From positions 1-56,837 of the forward strand of contig NZ_LLXX01000180.1 in assembly GCF_001440405.1 (NCBI RefSeq): 56,837 nt of DNA, written 5' to 3'. Shown here in pieces: positions 41,721-49,806 of this stretch (position 1 is the first letter of the stretch; each line of letters starts with the position of its first letter). Made by a program: the position numbers and the translations under genes. The DNA is from Bradyrhizobium valentinum (lineage in GTDB: Bacteria; Pseudomonadota; Alphaproteobacteria; Rhizobiales; Xanthobacteraceae). Under the pieces are notes generated by a model. That model was given only the letters and a program-made list of their open reading frames with translations, ran no database searches and was not told the origin of the DNA.

Positions 41721-43334
41721 ATGAGCGTGACCGATACCTTCGATCTCGTGGTGGTGGGCGGCGGCTCCGGCGGCTGCACGGTGGCGGGGCGGCTGTCGGA
41801 GGACCCGACCATTTCGGTGGCGCTATTGGATGCCGGCGGCAGGAACGACAATTGGGTGGTCACGACGCCGTTCGCACTCGTGCTGATGGTCGCAGGCAAC
41901 GTCAACAACTGGGCCTTCAACACGGTGCCGCAGAAGGGCCTCAACGGCCGCATCGGCTATCAGCCCCGCGGCAAGGGGCTCGGCGGCTCATCGGCGATCA
42001 ATGCGATGGTCTATATCCGCGGCCACCGCGCCGACTATGATCAATGGGCCTCGCTCGGCAACGCCGGCTGGTCGTTCGCCGACGTGCTGCCCTACTTCAA
42101 GCGGGCCGAAGACAATGCTGATTTCGACGGCGAGTATCACGGCAGGGGCGGGCCGCTCGCCGTCAACAAGTCGCGCACCGGCAATCCGGTGCAGCAGATC
42201 TTCCTGCAGGCGGCGCAGGAAGCGCAGTTCCGCCTGCGCGAAGATTTCAATGCCGACGAGCACGAGGGGCTCGGCATCTATCAATTGACGCAGAAGAACG
42301 GTGAACGCTGCAGCGCCGCGCGCGCCTATATCCACCCCCATATGGCAAATCGCACCAATCTGCGCGTCGAGACGCATGCCCACGCCACCCGCATCCTGTT
42401 CGAAGGCAGGCGCGCCATCGGCGTCGAATACCGCCAGGGCAAGGAGCTCAAACAGATTCGCGCCCGGCGTGAAGTGATCATATCTTCCGGCGCGTTCCAG
42501 ACCCCGCAGCTCCTGATGCTCTCGGGCATCGGCGACGGCGCCGAGCTTGGCAAGCACGGCATCGCTACCGTGCACGATCTGCCCGGCGTCGGACAGAACC
42601 TGCAGGATCATCCGGATTTCGTGTTCGGCTACATGTCCGACAATCCCAATTTCAACGGCATTTCGATTAAAGCCCTGCCGCGGCTGGTGCGGGCGATCCG
42701 CCAGTACCGCCGCGAACGCACCGGGCCGATGACGTCGAATTTCGCCGAATGCGGCGGCTTCCTGAAAACCCGGCCCGATCTCGAGATTCCGGATATCCAG
42801 CTCCATTTCGGCATGGCGCTGGCAGACGATCACGGCCGCAAGCGCCATCGCGGCACCGGCTTTAGCTGCCATGTCTGCCTGCTCCGGCCGAAGAGCCGCG
42901 GCAGTGTCTCGCTTCTGAGCGCCGATCCGCATGCGGCTCCGGTAATCGATCCGAACTTCTTCGGCGCGGCGGACGATCTCGAAACCATGGTCGCAGGCTT
43001 CAAGACCACGCGGCGACTGATGGAGACGCCGGCGTTGCGCACGTTGCAGAAGAAAGAGATGTTCACGGAAGGCGTGCATAGCGACGACGACATCCGCAAC
43101 CTCTTGCGCGCCCGCGTCGACACCGTCTATCACCCGGTCGGCACCGCCAGGATGGGCGTTAACGATCCGATGGCCGTGGTTGACCCGAAGCTCAAAGTGT
43201 ACGGCGTCGAGGGATTGCGCGTGGTCGACGCCTCCATCATGCCGACGCTGATCGGCGGCAATACCAATGCGCCGACGATCATGATCGGGGAAAAGGCCGC
43301 CGACATGATCAAGGCGGAGATGCGGGCACATTGA
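41721..43334 (+). CDS. GMC-family flavoprotein oxidoreductase (choline/alcohol dehydrogenase-like)
   Basis: FAD-dependent alcohol dehydrogenase of 537 residues. The N-terminal dinucleotide-binding motif is DLVVVGGGSGGCTVAGRLSE. GMC signature 1 is YQPRGKGLGGSSAINAMVY, signature 2 is SSGAFQTPQLLMLSGIG, and the catalytic His region is YHPVGTARMG, with the C-terminal VVDASIMPTLIGGNTNAPT. It would oxidise choline-like or long-chain/aromatic alcohols to aldehydes, passing electrons to quinone. The ATG at 41721 follows a strong GGGGGGA ribosome-binding site. It opens a series of rightward catabolic genes. Substrate cannot be predicted from sequence. Confidence 0.9.
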   Translation: MSVTDTFDLVVVGGGSGGCTVAGRLSEDPTISVALLDAGGRNDNWVVTTPFALVLMVAGNVNNWAFNTVPQKGLNGRIGYQPRGKGLGGSSAINAMVYIRGHRADYDQWASLGNAGWSFADVLPYFKRAEDNADFDGEYHGRGGPLAVNKSRTGNPVQQIFLQAAQEAQFRLREDFNADEHEGLGIYQLTQKNGERCSAARAYIHPHMANRTNLRVETHAHATRILFEGRRAIGVEYRQGKELKQIRARREVIISSGAFQTPQLLMLSGIGDGAELGKHGIATVHDLPGVGQNLQDHPDFVFGYMSDNPNFNGISIKALPRLVRAIRQYRRERTGPMTSNFAECGGFLKTRPDLEIPDIQLHFGMALADDHGRKRHRGTGFSCHVCLLRPKSRGSVSLLSADPHAAPVIDPNFFGAADDLETMVAGFKTTRRLMETPALRTLQKKEMFTEGVHSDDDIRNLLRARVDTVYHPVGTARMGVNDPMAVVDPKLKVYGVEGLRVVDASIMPTLIGGNTNAPTIMIGEKAADMIKAEMRAH

Positions 43335-43340
43335 TCCCGC

Positions 43341-43426
43341 CGTCATTGCGAGGAGCGCCAGCGACGAAGCAATCCATCTGCCTGTTATGCCGTGAGGTGG
43401 ATTGCTTCGCTTCGCTCGCAATGACG
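43341..43426. repeat. Intergenic palindromic repeat (CGTCATTGCGAG type)
   Basis: The outer arms are CGTCATTGCGAG and CTCGCAATGACG. Inside, GCGACGAAGCAATCCA pairs imperfectly with TGGATTGCTTCGCTTCGC. The gap between the GMC and SDR genes is filled by it. It looks like one of the multicopy palindromes common in Bradyrhizobium genomes and may act as terminator or mRNA stabiliser. Confidence 0.8.
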
Positions 43427-43577
43427 TGGAGAGGGCTGGACATGCTCGGATACAGCCGATTTCCGGGATCGCAATATGCATTATCAGCAGGCCTCGGTGA
43501 CTTATCAGGCGCGCGCGACTTGGCTAGAGTAGCTCCATCAACTTCAACCAATCACCTGACACAACGGGAGAGAAACA

Positions 43578-44360
43578 GTGGATCTTGGGATCAAAGGTCG
43601 CCGCGCCATCGTCTGCGCATCGAGCAAGGGCCTTGGGCGTGCCTGCGCCATCGCGCTGGCCAACGAAGGCGTGCATGTCACGCTGACCGCGCGCGGTGCG
43701 GAGGCGCTGAAAAAGACCGCCGACGAAATCCGCAAAGGCAATCCCGATGTGACTGTGACCGAGATCGTCGGCGACATCACCACGCCTGCCGGCCGCGAGG
43801 CCGTGCTGAAGGCTTGCCCCGAGCCGGATATTCTGGTCAACAATGCCGGCGGTCCGCCGCCCGGCGATTTCCGCAACTGGACCCGCGACGACTGGATCAA
43901 GGCGATCGACGCCAACATGCTGACGCCGATCGAGCTGATCAAGGCGACGGTGGACGGCATGATGGCGCGAAAATTCGGCCGCATCGTCAACATCACCTCG
44001 GCCGCGGTGAAGGCGCCGATCGATATCCTCGGCCTTTCCAACGGCGCGCGCGCCGGCTTGACCGGCTTCGTCGCCGGGCTGTCGCGCAAGACCGTGATCA
44101 ACAACGTCACTATAAATGCGCTGCTGCCGGGACCATTCGACACCGACCGCCTGCGCGGTGTGGGCAAAGCGGAAGCCGAGAAGCGCGGCATTACGCCGGA
44201 CCAGGTGTTTGCCGAGCGCGCCAAGCAAAATCCGTCCGGCCGCTTCGGCGACCCGGACGAATTCGGCTATGCCTGCGCATTCCTGTGCGGCGCCAAGGCC
44301 GGTTTCATCACCGGCCAGAACATCCTGCTCGACGGCGGCGCATTTCCGGGCACGCTGTGA
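43578..44360 (+). CDS. Short-chain dehydrogenase/reductase family protein, atypical active site
   Basis: A 260-residue Rossmann protein with the cofactor motif ASSKGLGRACAIAL and strand NNAGGPPPGDF. The catalytic Ser is kept in RIVNITSAAVKAP. At the positions where Tyr-x3-Lys normally follows (13 and 17 residues later) it has Ser and Arg (LSNGARAGLTGF). It therefore may have altered or lost oxidoreductase activity, or may use another mechanism. C-terminal LLDGGAFPG is normal. The start is GTG with GGGAGAG upstream. It overlaps the next gene by four bases (GTGA) and is probably co-expressed with it. Related proteins are annotated as 3-oxoacyl-ACP reductase-like. Confidence 0.85.
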   Translation: MDLGIKGRRAIVCASSKGLGRACAIALANEGVHVTLTARGAEALKKTADEIRKGNPDVTVTEIVGDITTPAGREAVLKACPEPDILVNNAGGPPPGDFRNWTRDDWIKAIDANMLTPIELIKATVDGMMARKFGRIVNITSAAVKAPIDILGLSNGARAGLTGFVAGLSRKTVINNVTINALLPGPFDTDRLRGVGKAEAEKRGITPDQVFAERAKQNPSGRFGDPDEFGYACAFLCGAKAGFITGQNILLDGGAFPGTL

Positions 44361-45361
44361 AAGCGGTCTGGTACGAGCGCATGGGGCCAGCACCCGAGGT
44401 GCTGGCCTATGGCGAGATGCCGACGCCAATCGCCGGCCCGGGCGAGGTGCGCGTGCGGCTGGAAGCATCCGGCGTCAATCCCGCCGATGTCGGCCGCCGT
44501 GGCGGCGGCTATCGGCCGATGGAATATCCGCGCGTCATTCCGAACAGCGATGGCGCGGGAATCATCGATCAGGTTGGCGACGGCGTCACGCGGCTCCAGA
44601 TTGGCCAGCGCGTCTGGCTGTTCAACGGCCAGCGCAACGGCCGCGCCTTCGGCACGGCGGCTGAATATATTGCGCTCGCCGAACATCTGGTGACGCCGCT
44701 GCCGGATAATCTGTCGTTTGCCGAAGGCGCCACCCTCGGCATTCCCGGCATGACGGCATGGACCTGCCTTTTCTGCGATGGTCCGATAGTCGGCAAGACG
44801 GTACTGGTCACCGGCGGCGCAGGCGCCGTCGGACATTATGCCGTGCAGCTCGCCAAATGGGGCGGCGCGCAAGTCATCGCCACCGTCAGTTCGGCGGCGA
44901 AGGCCGAACAGGCACGGCTCGCAGGCGCCGACCTGGTTATCAATTACAGGAACGAGGACGTTGTCGCCAAAGCCATGGCCTTCACCGGCCGGCGCGGCGT
45001 CGACCGGGTGGTCGATGTCGATTTCGGCGGCAATATCGATACCACGCTGAAGCTGATGGGCATGAATTCGACCATTGCCGTCTACGCCAGCAACGGCAAC
45101 CGCACGCCTGTGGTGCCGATGCGCGAATTGATGGAGAAGTGCATCGCGGTGCGCGCGCTGGTGCTGTTTGCGCTGCCGCCGCCGCTATTGGCGGCCGCTC
45201 AGGCCGACATCACGAAATGGCTGGCGGCAGGTCCGCGTATCCACAACGTCGCCGCGCAGTTTGCGCTTTCGGACACGGCGCAGGCGCACCTTGCGGTGGA
45301 GAAGGGTGATAAGCTCGGCACCGTTATCGTGGATTGCGCTCGTCTTCGTCCCGCTGGCTGA
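44357..45361 (+). CDS. Zinc-free NADPH:quinone oxidoreductase-like (MDR family)
   Basis: A 334-residue medium-chain reductase of the quinone oxidoreductase type. It has the N-terminal catalytic domain (GEVRVRLEASGVNPADVGRR) and the NADPH-binding VLVTGGAGAVGHYAVQLAKW, with GLITR-like loops in GMTAWTCLF. The zinc ligands of alcohol dehydrogenases are absent, which fits the QOR subfamily. It starts at a GTG overlapping the stop of the SDR gene. The unit could reduce alpha,beta-unsaturated or quinoid products made by the surrounding pathway. Its 3' end overlaps the convergent DUF3775 gene by 38 bp. Confidence 0.88.
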   Translation: MKAVWYERMGPAPEVLAYGEMPTPIAGPGEVRVRLEASGVNPADVGRRGGGYRPMEYPRVIPNSDGAGIIDQVGDGVTRLQIGQRVWLFNGQRNGRAFGTAAEYIALAEHLVTPLPDNLSFAEGATLGIPGMTAWTCLFCDGPIVGKTVLVTGGAGAVGHYAVQLAKWGGAQVIATVSSAAKAEQARLAGADLVINYRNEDVVAKAMAFTGRRGVDRVVDVDFGGNIDTTLKLMGMNSTIAVYASNGNRTPVVPMRELMEKCIAVRALVLFALPPPLLAAAQADITKWLAAGPRIHNVAAQFALSDTAQAHLAVEKGDKLGTVIVDCARLRPAG

Positions 45362-45779
45362 CACTGGAGGAATCCGCCGCGGTTCGCTCCCGATCCCAGG
45401 TCAGGCCGAACTCGTCGAGGCCTTGCGCCAGCAAATCGCCGAGCATCGGCTCGCCCAGTAGGTAACGCGCGGTGTGACGCTCACGCTGGCCGGCGGCTTC
45501 CCTACGCAAATCCCCCCATTCATTAATGGAGGCGTCGCCACGGCCGAGCCGCATCAGGGCGACCAGATCGACCTTCTCCTCTTCGGAGAGCGCGTTGATG
45601 AAGCCGGTGATCTCACGGAACACCGGATCATGCCCATTGTCCTGCAGCACATCGATCATGTCGTCGTCGGCGGCGTTCGATCCGGAATCAGGATCGGACG
45701 TGGCCTCCTTGACGTCGAATTGCCGGGCCTTCTCAATCAAAAAGCCGACTTTTTCCGTCGAAATCCCGAGTTCCGGCAT
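45324..45779 (-). CDS. DUF3775 domain protein
   Basis: A 151-residue protein of unknown function. The family core is visible as LSEEEKVDLVALMRLGRGDA, then RREAAGQRERHTARYLLGEP and LGDLLAQGLDEFG. The first 60 residues contain an acidic stretch (DPDSGSNAADDDMIDVL). No membrane segment or signal is seen. The ATG at 45779 has AGGAG upstream. It is convergent with the quinone-oxidoreductase-like gene, and their coding ends overlap. Homologs are common in alphaproteobacteria, but no role is established that I know of. Confidence 0.78.
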   Translation of the reverse strand: MPELGISTEKVGFLIEKARQFDVKEATSDPDSGSNAADDDMIDVLQDNGHDPVFREITGFINALSEEEKVDLVALMRLGRGDASINEWGDLRREAAGQRERHTARYLLGEPMLGDLLAQGLDEFGLTWDRERTAADSSSVSQRDEDERNPR

Positions 45780-45894
45780 CGCGCGCTCCTGGTGTGATGC
45801 CGCGATAACGTTCCATCGCGCCATACGATCCATTGCGCCTGCCTGCGGAAACCCGCATCTTCGCGGCCAACAACATCAAAAGGGAAACGCCGGG

Positions 45895-46743
45895 ATGCAC
45901 TGGACCGTGGGCAGGGTCAAAATCACAGAGATCATCGAGATGGAGACCGTCGGCAGCACCCGCTTCATCCTGCCGCTCGCGACCAATGAGGAAATCCAGA
46001 AGCTGCCCTGGCTGATCCCACCCTTCGCGACCGAGGAAGGGCGCCTGAAAATGTCGATCCACTCACTGCTGGTGGAAACACCGTCGCGCCGCATCATCGT
46101 CGATACGGGCTTAGGCAACGACAAGCAGGGCCGCAACGTGCCGACCTGGAACAACCGCCAGGATCCCTTCCTCGACAAGCTGACTGCGGCAGGCTTTCCG
46201 CCTGACAGCATCGATACCGTGCTGTGCACGCATCTGCATGTCGACCATGTCGGCTGGAACACGAAACTTGTCGACGGCAGATGGGTGCCGACCTTCGCCA
46301 ATGCGCGATATGTGTTCGGCAAAACCGAATACGAGCACTGGCGCGACCATAGTGATGCGCCGGACAAGCTCGCCGTGTTCAGCGATTCCGTGAGGCCGAT
46401 CGCCGACGCCGGCAAGGCCGATCTCGTCGCCAGCGACGATAGGCTTTTAGACGAAATCACCCTGATCCCAACGCCCGGCCACAGCCCGGGCCATATGAGC
46501 ATCCATATCAAGTCGGACGGCCAAGAGGGCCTGCTCATGGGGGACGTTGCCCACCATCCCTGCCAGATGGCGCATCTCGACTGGTCCTCGACCGCCGATT
46601 CCGATCCCGGGCAATCGGCCAAAACCCGCCGCGAGCTGTTCTCGCTCTTCGCTGACACGCAGACGCTGGTGATCGGCGGGCATTTCAGCGCTGGTTATAT
46701 CAAGCGCGATGGGGACGCGTTCCGGTTCGTGGCGGTGGGATGA
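45895..46743 (+). CDS. MBL-fold metallo-hydrolase (lactonase-like), first copy
   Basis: A 282-residue metallo-beta-lactamase-fold enzyme with an intact zinc site: THLHVDHVGWN (HxHxDH), PTPGHSPGHMS, GDVAHHP and GGHFSAGY. The family includes lactonases, such as AHL lactonases, and glyoxalase II-like enzymes. The ATG at 45895 follows AAGGGA. It stands alone between the DUF3775 gene and a palindromic repeat. It is clearly related to the second copy at 49807 (both have CTHLHVDHVGWNT), but the two are not neighbours. Confidence 0.88.
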   Translation: MHWTVGRVKITEIIEMETVGSTRFILPLATNEEIQKLPWLIPPFATEEGRLKMSIHSLLVETPSRRIIVDTGLGNDKQGRNVPTWNNRQDPFLDKLTAAGFPPDSIDTVLCTHLHVDHVGWNTKLVDGRWVPTFANARYVFGKTEYEHWRDHSDAPDKLAVFSDSVRPIADAGKADLVASDDRLLDEITLIPTPGHSPGHMSIHIKSDGQEGLLMGDVAHHPCQMAHLDWSSTADSDPGQSAKTRRELFSLFADTQTLVIGGHFSAGYIKRDGDAFRFVAVG

Positions 46744-46766
46744 ATCCGGATGCATTCTCTGCCTGC

Positions 46767-46866
46767 CCTCATGGTGAGGAGGCGCAAAGCGCCGTCTCGA
46801 ACCATGTAGGCTCCACCGTGGCCACATCCTTCGAGACGGCCGCGTTGCGGCCTCCTCAGGATGAGG
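46767..46866. repeat. Intergenic palindromic repeat (CCTCATGGTGAGGAGGCG type)
   Basis: The left half, CCTCATGGTGAGGAGGCG and GCCGTCTCGAACCATG, pairs with the right half, CATCCTTCGAGACGGC and GGCCTCCTCAGGATGAGG. The element fills the gap downstream of the first MBL gene and resembles multicopy repeats seen after Bradyrhizobium genes. Confidence 0.8.
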
Positions 46867-46986
46867 GGCTGGTATGTCACGCGCCAAGGCAGGTCAGCAG
46901 TTGAATTTCCGCGCTCGCTGTTCCAAGAAGCGTCTGAAGGGCAGATAACCCCGACAAATCCCCAAGACCCCGCAGGGAGTGACAAA

Positions 46987-47829
46987 ATGAAGCTTGTTCG
47001 TTACGGCGCCATGGGTGCGGAAAAACCCGGCCTGATCGATAAATCCGGCCAGTTGCGTGATCTTTCGGCGCACGTAAGGGACCTCGACGGCGAGGCCTAT
47101 TCGCCGGCCTCACTGGCAAAGTTCGCCGCGCTGGATACGTCCGAGCTTCCTGCCGTCAGCGGCTCGCCGCGCTTCGGCGCCCCGGTTACCGGCATCTCGA
47201 AATTCGTCGCGATCGGCCTGAACTATGTCGACCACGCCAAGGAAACCGGCTCGCCGATCCCGACCGAACCGATCTTCTTCATCAAGGCCAACACGGCATT
47301 GAGCGGTCCGAACGATCCGGTCGAAAAGCCGCGCGGCTCCACCAAGCTCGATTGGGAAGTCGAGATCGCTGCGATTATCGGCACCCGTGCCAAATATGTC
47401 AGCGAGGCCGACGCGCTCAACCACATCGCCGGCTACTGCATCTGCAACGATGTGTCAGAGCGCAATTTCCAGATCGAGCGGCTCGGCCAGTGGACCAAGG
47501 GCAAGTCGCACGACACGTTCGGCCCGGTCGGCCCGTGGCTGGTCACCAAGGACGAAATTCCTGATGTGCAGAAACTGTCGATGTGGCTTGACGTCAACGG
47601 CAAGCGTTGCCAGACCGGATCGACCTCGACCATGATCTTCTCGATGGCGAAGTGCATTTCCTATGTCTCGCAGTTCATGACGCTGTTGCCCGGTGACATC
47701 GTCACCACAGGTACGCCGCCCGGCGTCGGCACCGGCATGAAGCCACCGCAGTACCTCAACGTCGGCGACGTCGTTACGCTCGGCATCGAAGGGCTCGGCG
47801 AGCAGCGCCAGGAAATCATCGCGGCGTGA
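46987..47829 (+). CDS. Fumarylacetoacetate hydrolase family protein
   Basis: A 280-residue enzyme of the FAH fold, which cleaves C-C bonds in diketo acids such as fumarylpyruvate, or acts as ureidoglycolate lyase or 2,4-diketo-3-deoxyfuconate hydrolase. Motifs include IGLNYVDHAKETG, the metal-binding WEVEIAAIIG (Glu ligands), NDVSERNFQ, TFGPVGPWL and GDIVTTGTPPGVGTG. The ATG at 46987 has GCAGGGAG upstream; the frame before it is noise from the palindromic repeat. It is followed by another repeat and the glutathione transferase gene. The exact substrate is not decidable. Confidence 0.9.
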   Translation: MKLVRYGAMGAEKPGLIDKSGQLRDLSAHVRDLDGEAYSPASLAKFAALDTSELPAVSGSPRFGAPVTGISKFVAIGLNYVDHAKETGSPIPTEPIFFIKANTALSGPNDPVEKPRGSTKLDWEVEIAAIIGTRAKYVSEADALNHIAGYCICNDVSERNFQIERLGQWTKGKSHDTFGPVGPWLVTKDEIPDVQKLSMWLDVNGKRCQTGSTSTMIFSMAKCISYVSQFMTLLPGDIVTTGTPPGVGTGMKPPQYLNVGDVVTLGIEGLGEQRQEIIAA

Positions 47830-47852
47830 GGCGACCAGGCCGCGTGCGCTGT

Positions 47853-47942
47853 CGTCGTGCCCGGCCTTGTGCCGGGCATCCACGCCTGCCCCTCTTGCCG
47901 CAAACAAGACGTGGATGGCCGGGACAAGCCCGGCCATGACGG
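47853..47942. repeat. Intergenic palindromic repeat (GTCATGGCCGGGCTTGTCCCGG type)
   Basis: The left arm CCCGGCCTTGTGCCGGGCAT and the right arm CCGGGACAAGCCCGGCCATG are near inverted copies, with a central stretch CCACGCC...GACGTGG. This is a third, different family of intergenic palindromes, between the FAH and glutathione transferase genes. Confidence 0.8.
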
Positions 47943-47967
47943 AGGAAACAATCAAGGAAACAAGAAA

Positions 47968-48582
47968 ATGAAACTCACCTTCTCCCCCGCCTCCCCGTTC
48001 GCCCGCAAGGTGCGGATCGCCGCGATCGAGACCGGCCTGATCGACAAGATCGAATTTGTCCCGGCCACCGTCGCGCCAGGCCAGGCCAACGAGGATTATT
48101 CAAAGATCACCCCGCTGAAGAAGCTGCCGGTGCTGATCCTCGACAATGGCGACGTGATTCTCGATTCGTATGTGATCGTCGAATATCTCGACGAGCTCGC
48201 CGGCGGTGGCAAGCTGATCCCCGCCTCCGGCCCTGAGCGATGGAAGGTCAAGAGCGACCATTCGCTGCTGCAGGGCATGCTCGATGCCATGCTGCTGTGC
48301 CGCTACGAGGGCATGGTGCGGCCGGAGCCGCTGCGCTGGAAGGCGTGGTCGGACGATCACTGGAACCGCGCCTGGACCGGCATGGCACGCTTCGAGAACA
48401 AGCCCGACGTGCTGTCCGGGCCGTTCAACATCGTGCAGATCGGCTTGGTCTGCGTGCTCGGCTATGCGGATTTCCGCTTTGCCGATTGCGGCTGGCGCAA
48501 GGCCTTTCCGAAGCTGGACGCCTTCCACCAAAAAATGCTTGAGCGGCCATCGGTGAAAATCTCGGCACCGCCGCCGGCGTAA
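47968..48582 (+). CDS. Glutathione S-transferase family protein
   Basis: A 204-residue GST. The N-terminal thioredoxin-like domain begins KLTFSPASPFARKVRIAAIE, with an active Ser-like position in SPFARK, and the glutathione-binding KKLPVLILDNGDVILDSYVI (cis-Pro and Asp-Ser). The helical C-domain follows (WNRAWTGMARFENKPDVLSG). Related proteins serve in detoxification or, as maleylacetoacetate or maleylpyruvate isomerases, in aromatic catabolism. Its neighbour is an FAH enzyme, a pairing known in gentisate-type pathways, but this is suggestive only. The ATG at 47968 has AAGGAAA upstream. Confidence 0.87.
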   Translation: MKLTFSPASPFARKVRIAAIETGLIDKIEFVPATVAPGQANEDYSKITPLKKLPVLILDNGDVILDSYVIVEYLDELAGGGKLIPASGPERWKVKSDHSLLQGMLDAMLLCRYEGMVRPEPLRWKAWSDDHWNRAWTGMARFENKPDVLSGPFNIVQIGLVCVLGYADFRFADCGWRKAFPKLDAFHQKMLERPSVKISAPPPA

Positions 48583-48604
48583 CATCAGAAGCGGAGACAG
48601 CGGC

Positions 48605-49780
48605 ATGCGCGAGGGTGGCAAACGATTGCGGCGCCTCGGCTTCGCCGCCGTCTTCATGCTCGCGGCGTCGGCTACGCAGGCGCGGAGCCAAGGAAATCCG
48701 GCTTGCGGTGTACCCGCCGCCCTTGGCGATGGCTGGATCATCGATTCTTCTGAAAGCGTCGGCCTCGATAGTGCACGGCTGTGCGCCATCGCGGCGCGGC
48801 TGAAGGAAACCGAAGCCAACGTTCACGCCGTGGTCATTGTCCGTCACGGCAAGCTCGTCTTCGAACAATACTTTGCAGGATATGACGAGCCCTGGGGCCA
48901 GGGCGGCGGACAGCACGATTTCGACGCCACCACCAAGCACGACATGCGCTCAGCCTCGAAGAGCGTGATCTCGCTGCTGGTCGGGATTGCGATCGACCGC
49001 AAGCTGATTGCCAGCGCCGATGAGCCCGCCGTCAAATTCTTTCCGGAATATGCCGCGGTCAAATCACCGGGCTGGGACCAGGTTACCCTCCGCCATCTCC
49101 TGACGATGTCATCTGGCATGCAATGGGACGAGAACCGTGGCTGGAAGGATCCCAGGAACGACGAACCGCATTTGAGCATCGAAGCCGACCCGATCCGCTA
49201 TATCCTGTCGAAGCCGATCGCAAAGCCGCCTGACACCGTATGGACCTACAATGGCGGCGGCACGGACCTGCTCGGCAACATCATTGAGCGTGTCTCCGCC
49301 AAGCCGTTGGAAGCGTTCGCGCGTGAGGCGCTGTTCGCTCCCCTAGGCATCTCCGACTGGGAATGGATGAAGTACCGGAACGAGCATGTTGCCTCGGCGG
49401 CTGGGCTGCGGCTTCGCCCGCGCGACGCCGCAAAGATCGGCCAGCTCGTGCTTAACAAAGGCGAGTGGGCCGGCCGGCAGATCATCTCGCCGGAATGGAT
49501 CGAGCAATCGACCCGGCCGCGCTTTCAGGCGATCGGCTATTTCAGCGGTCTTTTCTTTTATGGTCAGCAATGGTGGATGGGCCGCTCGATTGCGCAGGAG
49601 AAGGAAGTGAAGTGGATTGCGGCGATGGGTTCGGGCGGCCAGCGCATTTTCATCGTGCCCGACCGCGACCTTGTGGTGATGACGACATCGGGCCTCTATT
49701 TTCGGCCGGGCCAGGGTGACGGGGCGCTCGACATGATGGCGAACTACATCCTTCCTGCCGTTCGCGACAACGCGCGCTAA
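48605..49780 (+). CDS. Serine hydrolase, class C beta-lactamase family, exported
   Basis: A 391-residue penicillin-binding-protein-like hydrolase. The signal peptide LGFAAVFMLAASATQARS leads into the mature enzyme. The catalytic SxxK is SASK in MRSASKSVISLLVG, the second motif Tyr-x-Asn is in TYNGGG, and the fold is continuous to the C-terminus (PDRDLVVMTTSG). Family members are esterases, peptidases or lactamases; no resistance role is implied. It is transcribed with the second MBL hydrolase downstream (26-bp gap). GCGGAGACAG precedes the ATG. Confidence 0.87.
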   Translation: MREGGKRLRRLGFAAVFMLAASATQARSQGNPACGVPAALGDGWIIDSSESVGLDSARLCAIAARLKETEANVHAVVIVRHGKLVFEQYFAGYDEPWGQGGGQHDFDATTKHDMRSASKSVISLLVGIAIDRKLIASADEPAVKFFPEYAAVKSPGWDQVTLRHLLTMSSGMQWDENRGWKDPRNDEPHLSIEADPIRYILSKPIAKPPDTVWTYNGGGTDLLGNIIERVSAKPLEAFAREALFAPLGISDWEWMKYRNEHVASAAGLRLRPRDAAKIGQLVLNKGEWAGRQIISPEWIEQSTRPRFQAIGYFSGLFFYGQQWWMGRSIAQEKEVKWIAAMGSGGQRIFIVPDRDLVVMTTSGLYFRPGQGDGALDMMANYILPAVRDNAR

Positions 49781-49806
49781 TCTAGAACAACAAGGCAAGA
49801 AAAAAC

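Noticed and set aside
41988..43481. A 497-codon antisense frame over the GMC dehydrogenase
   Set aside because: It mirrors a strongly supported flavoprotein gene and runs through the palindromic repeat.
43341..47942. The three palindromic repeats as a CRISPR array
   Set aside because: The elements differ from each other, are single, and have no regular spacers.
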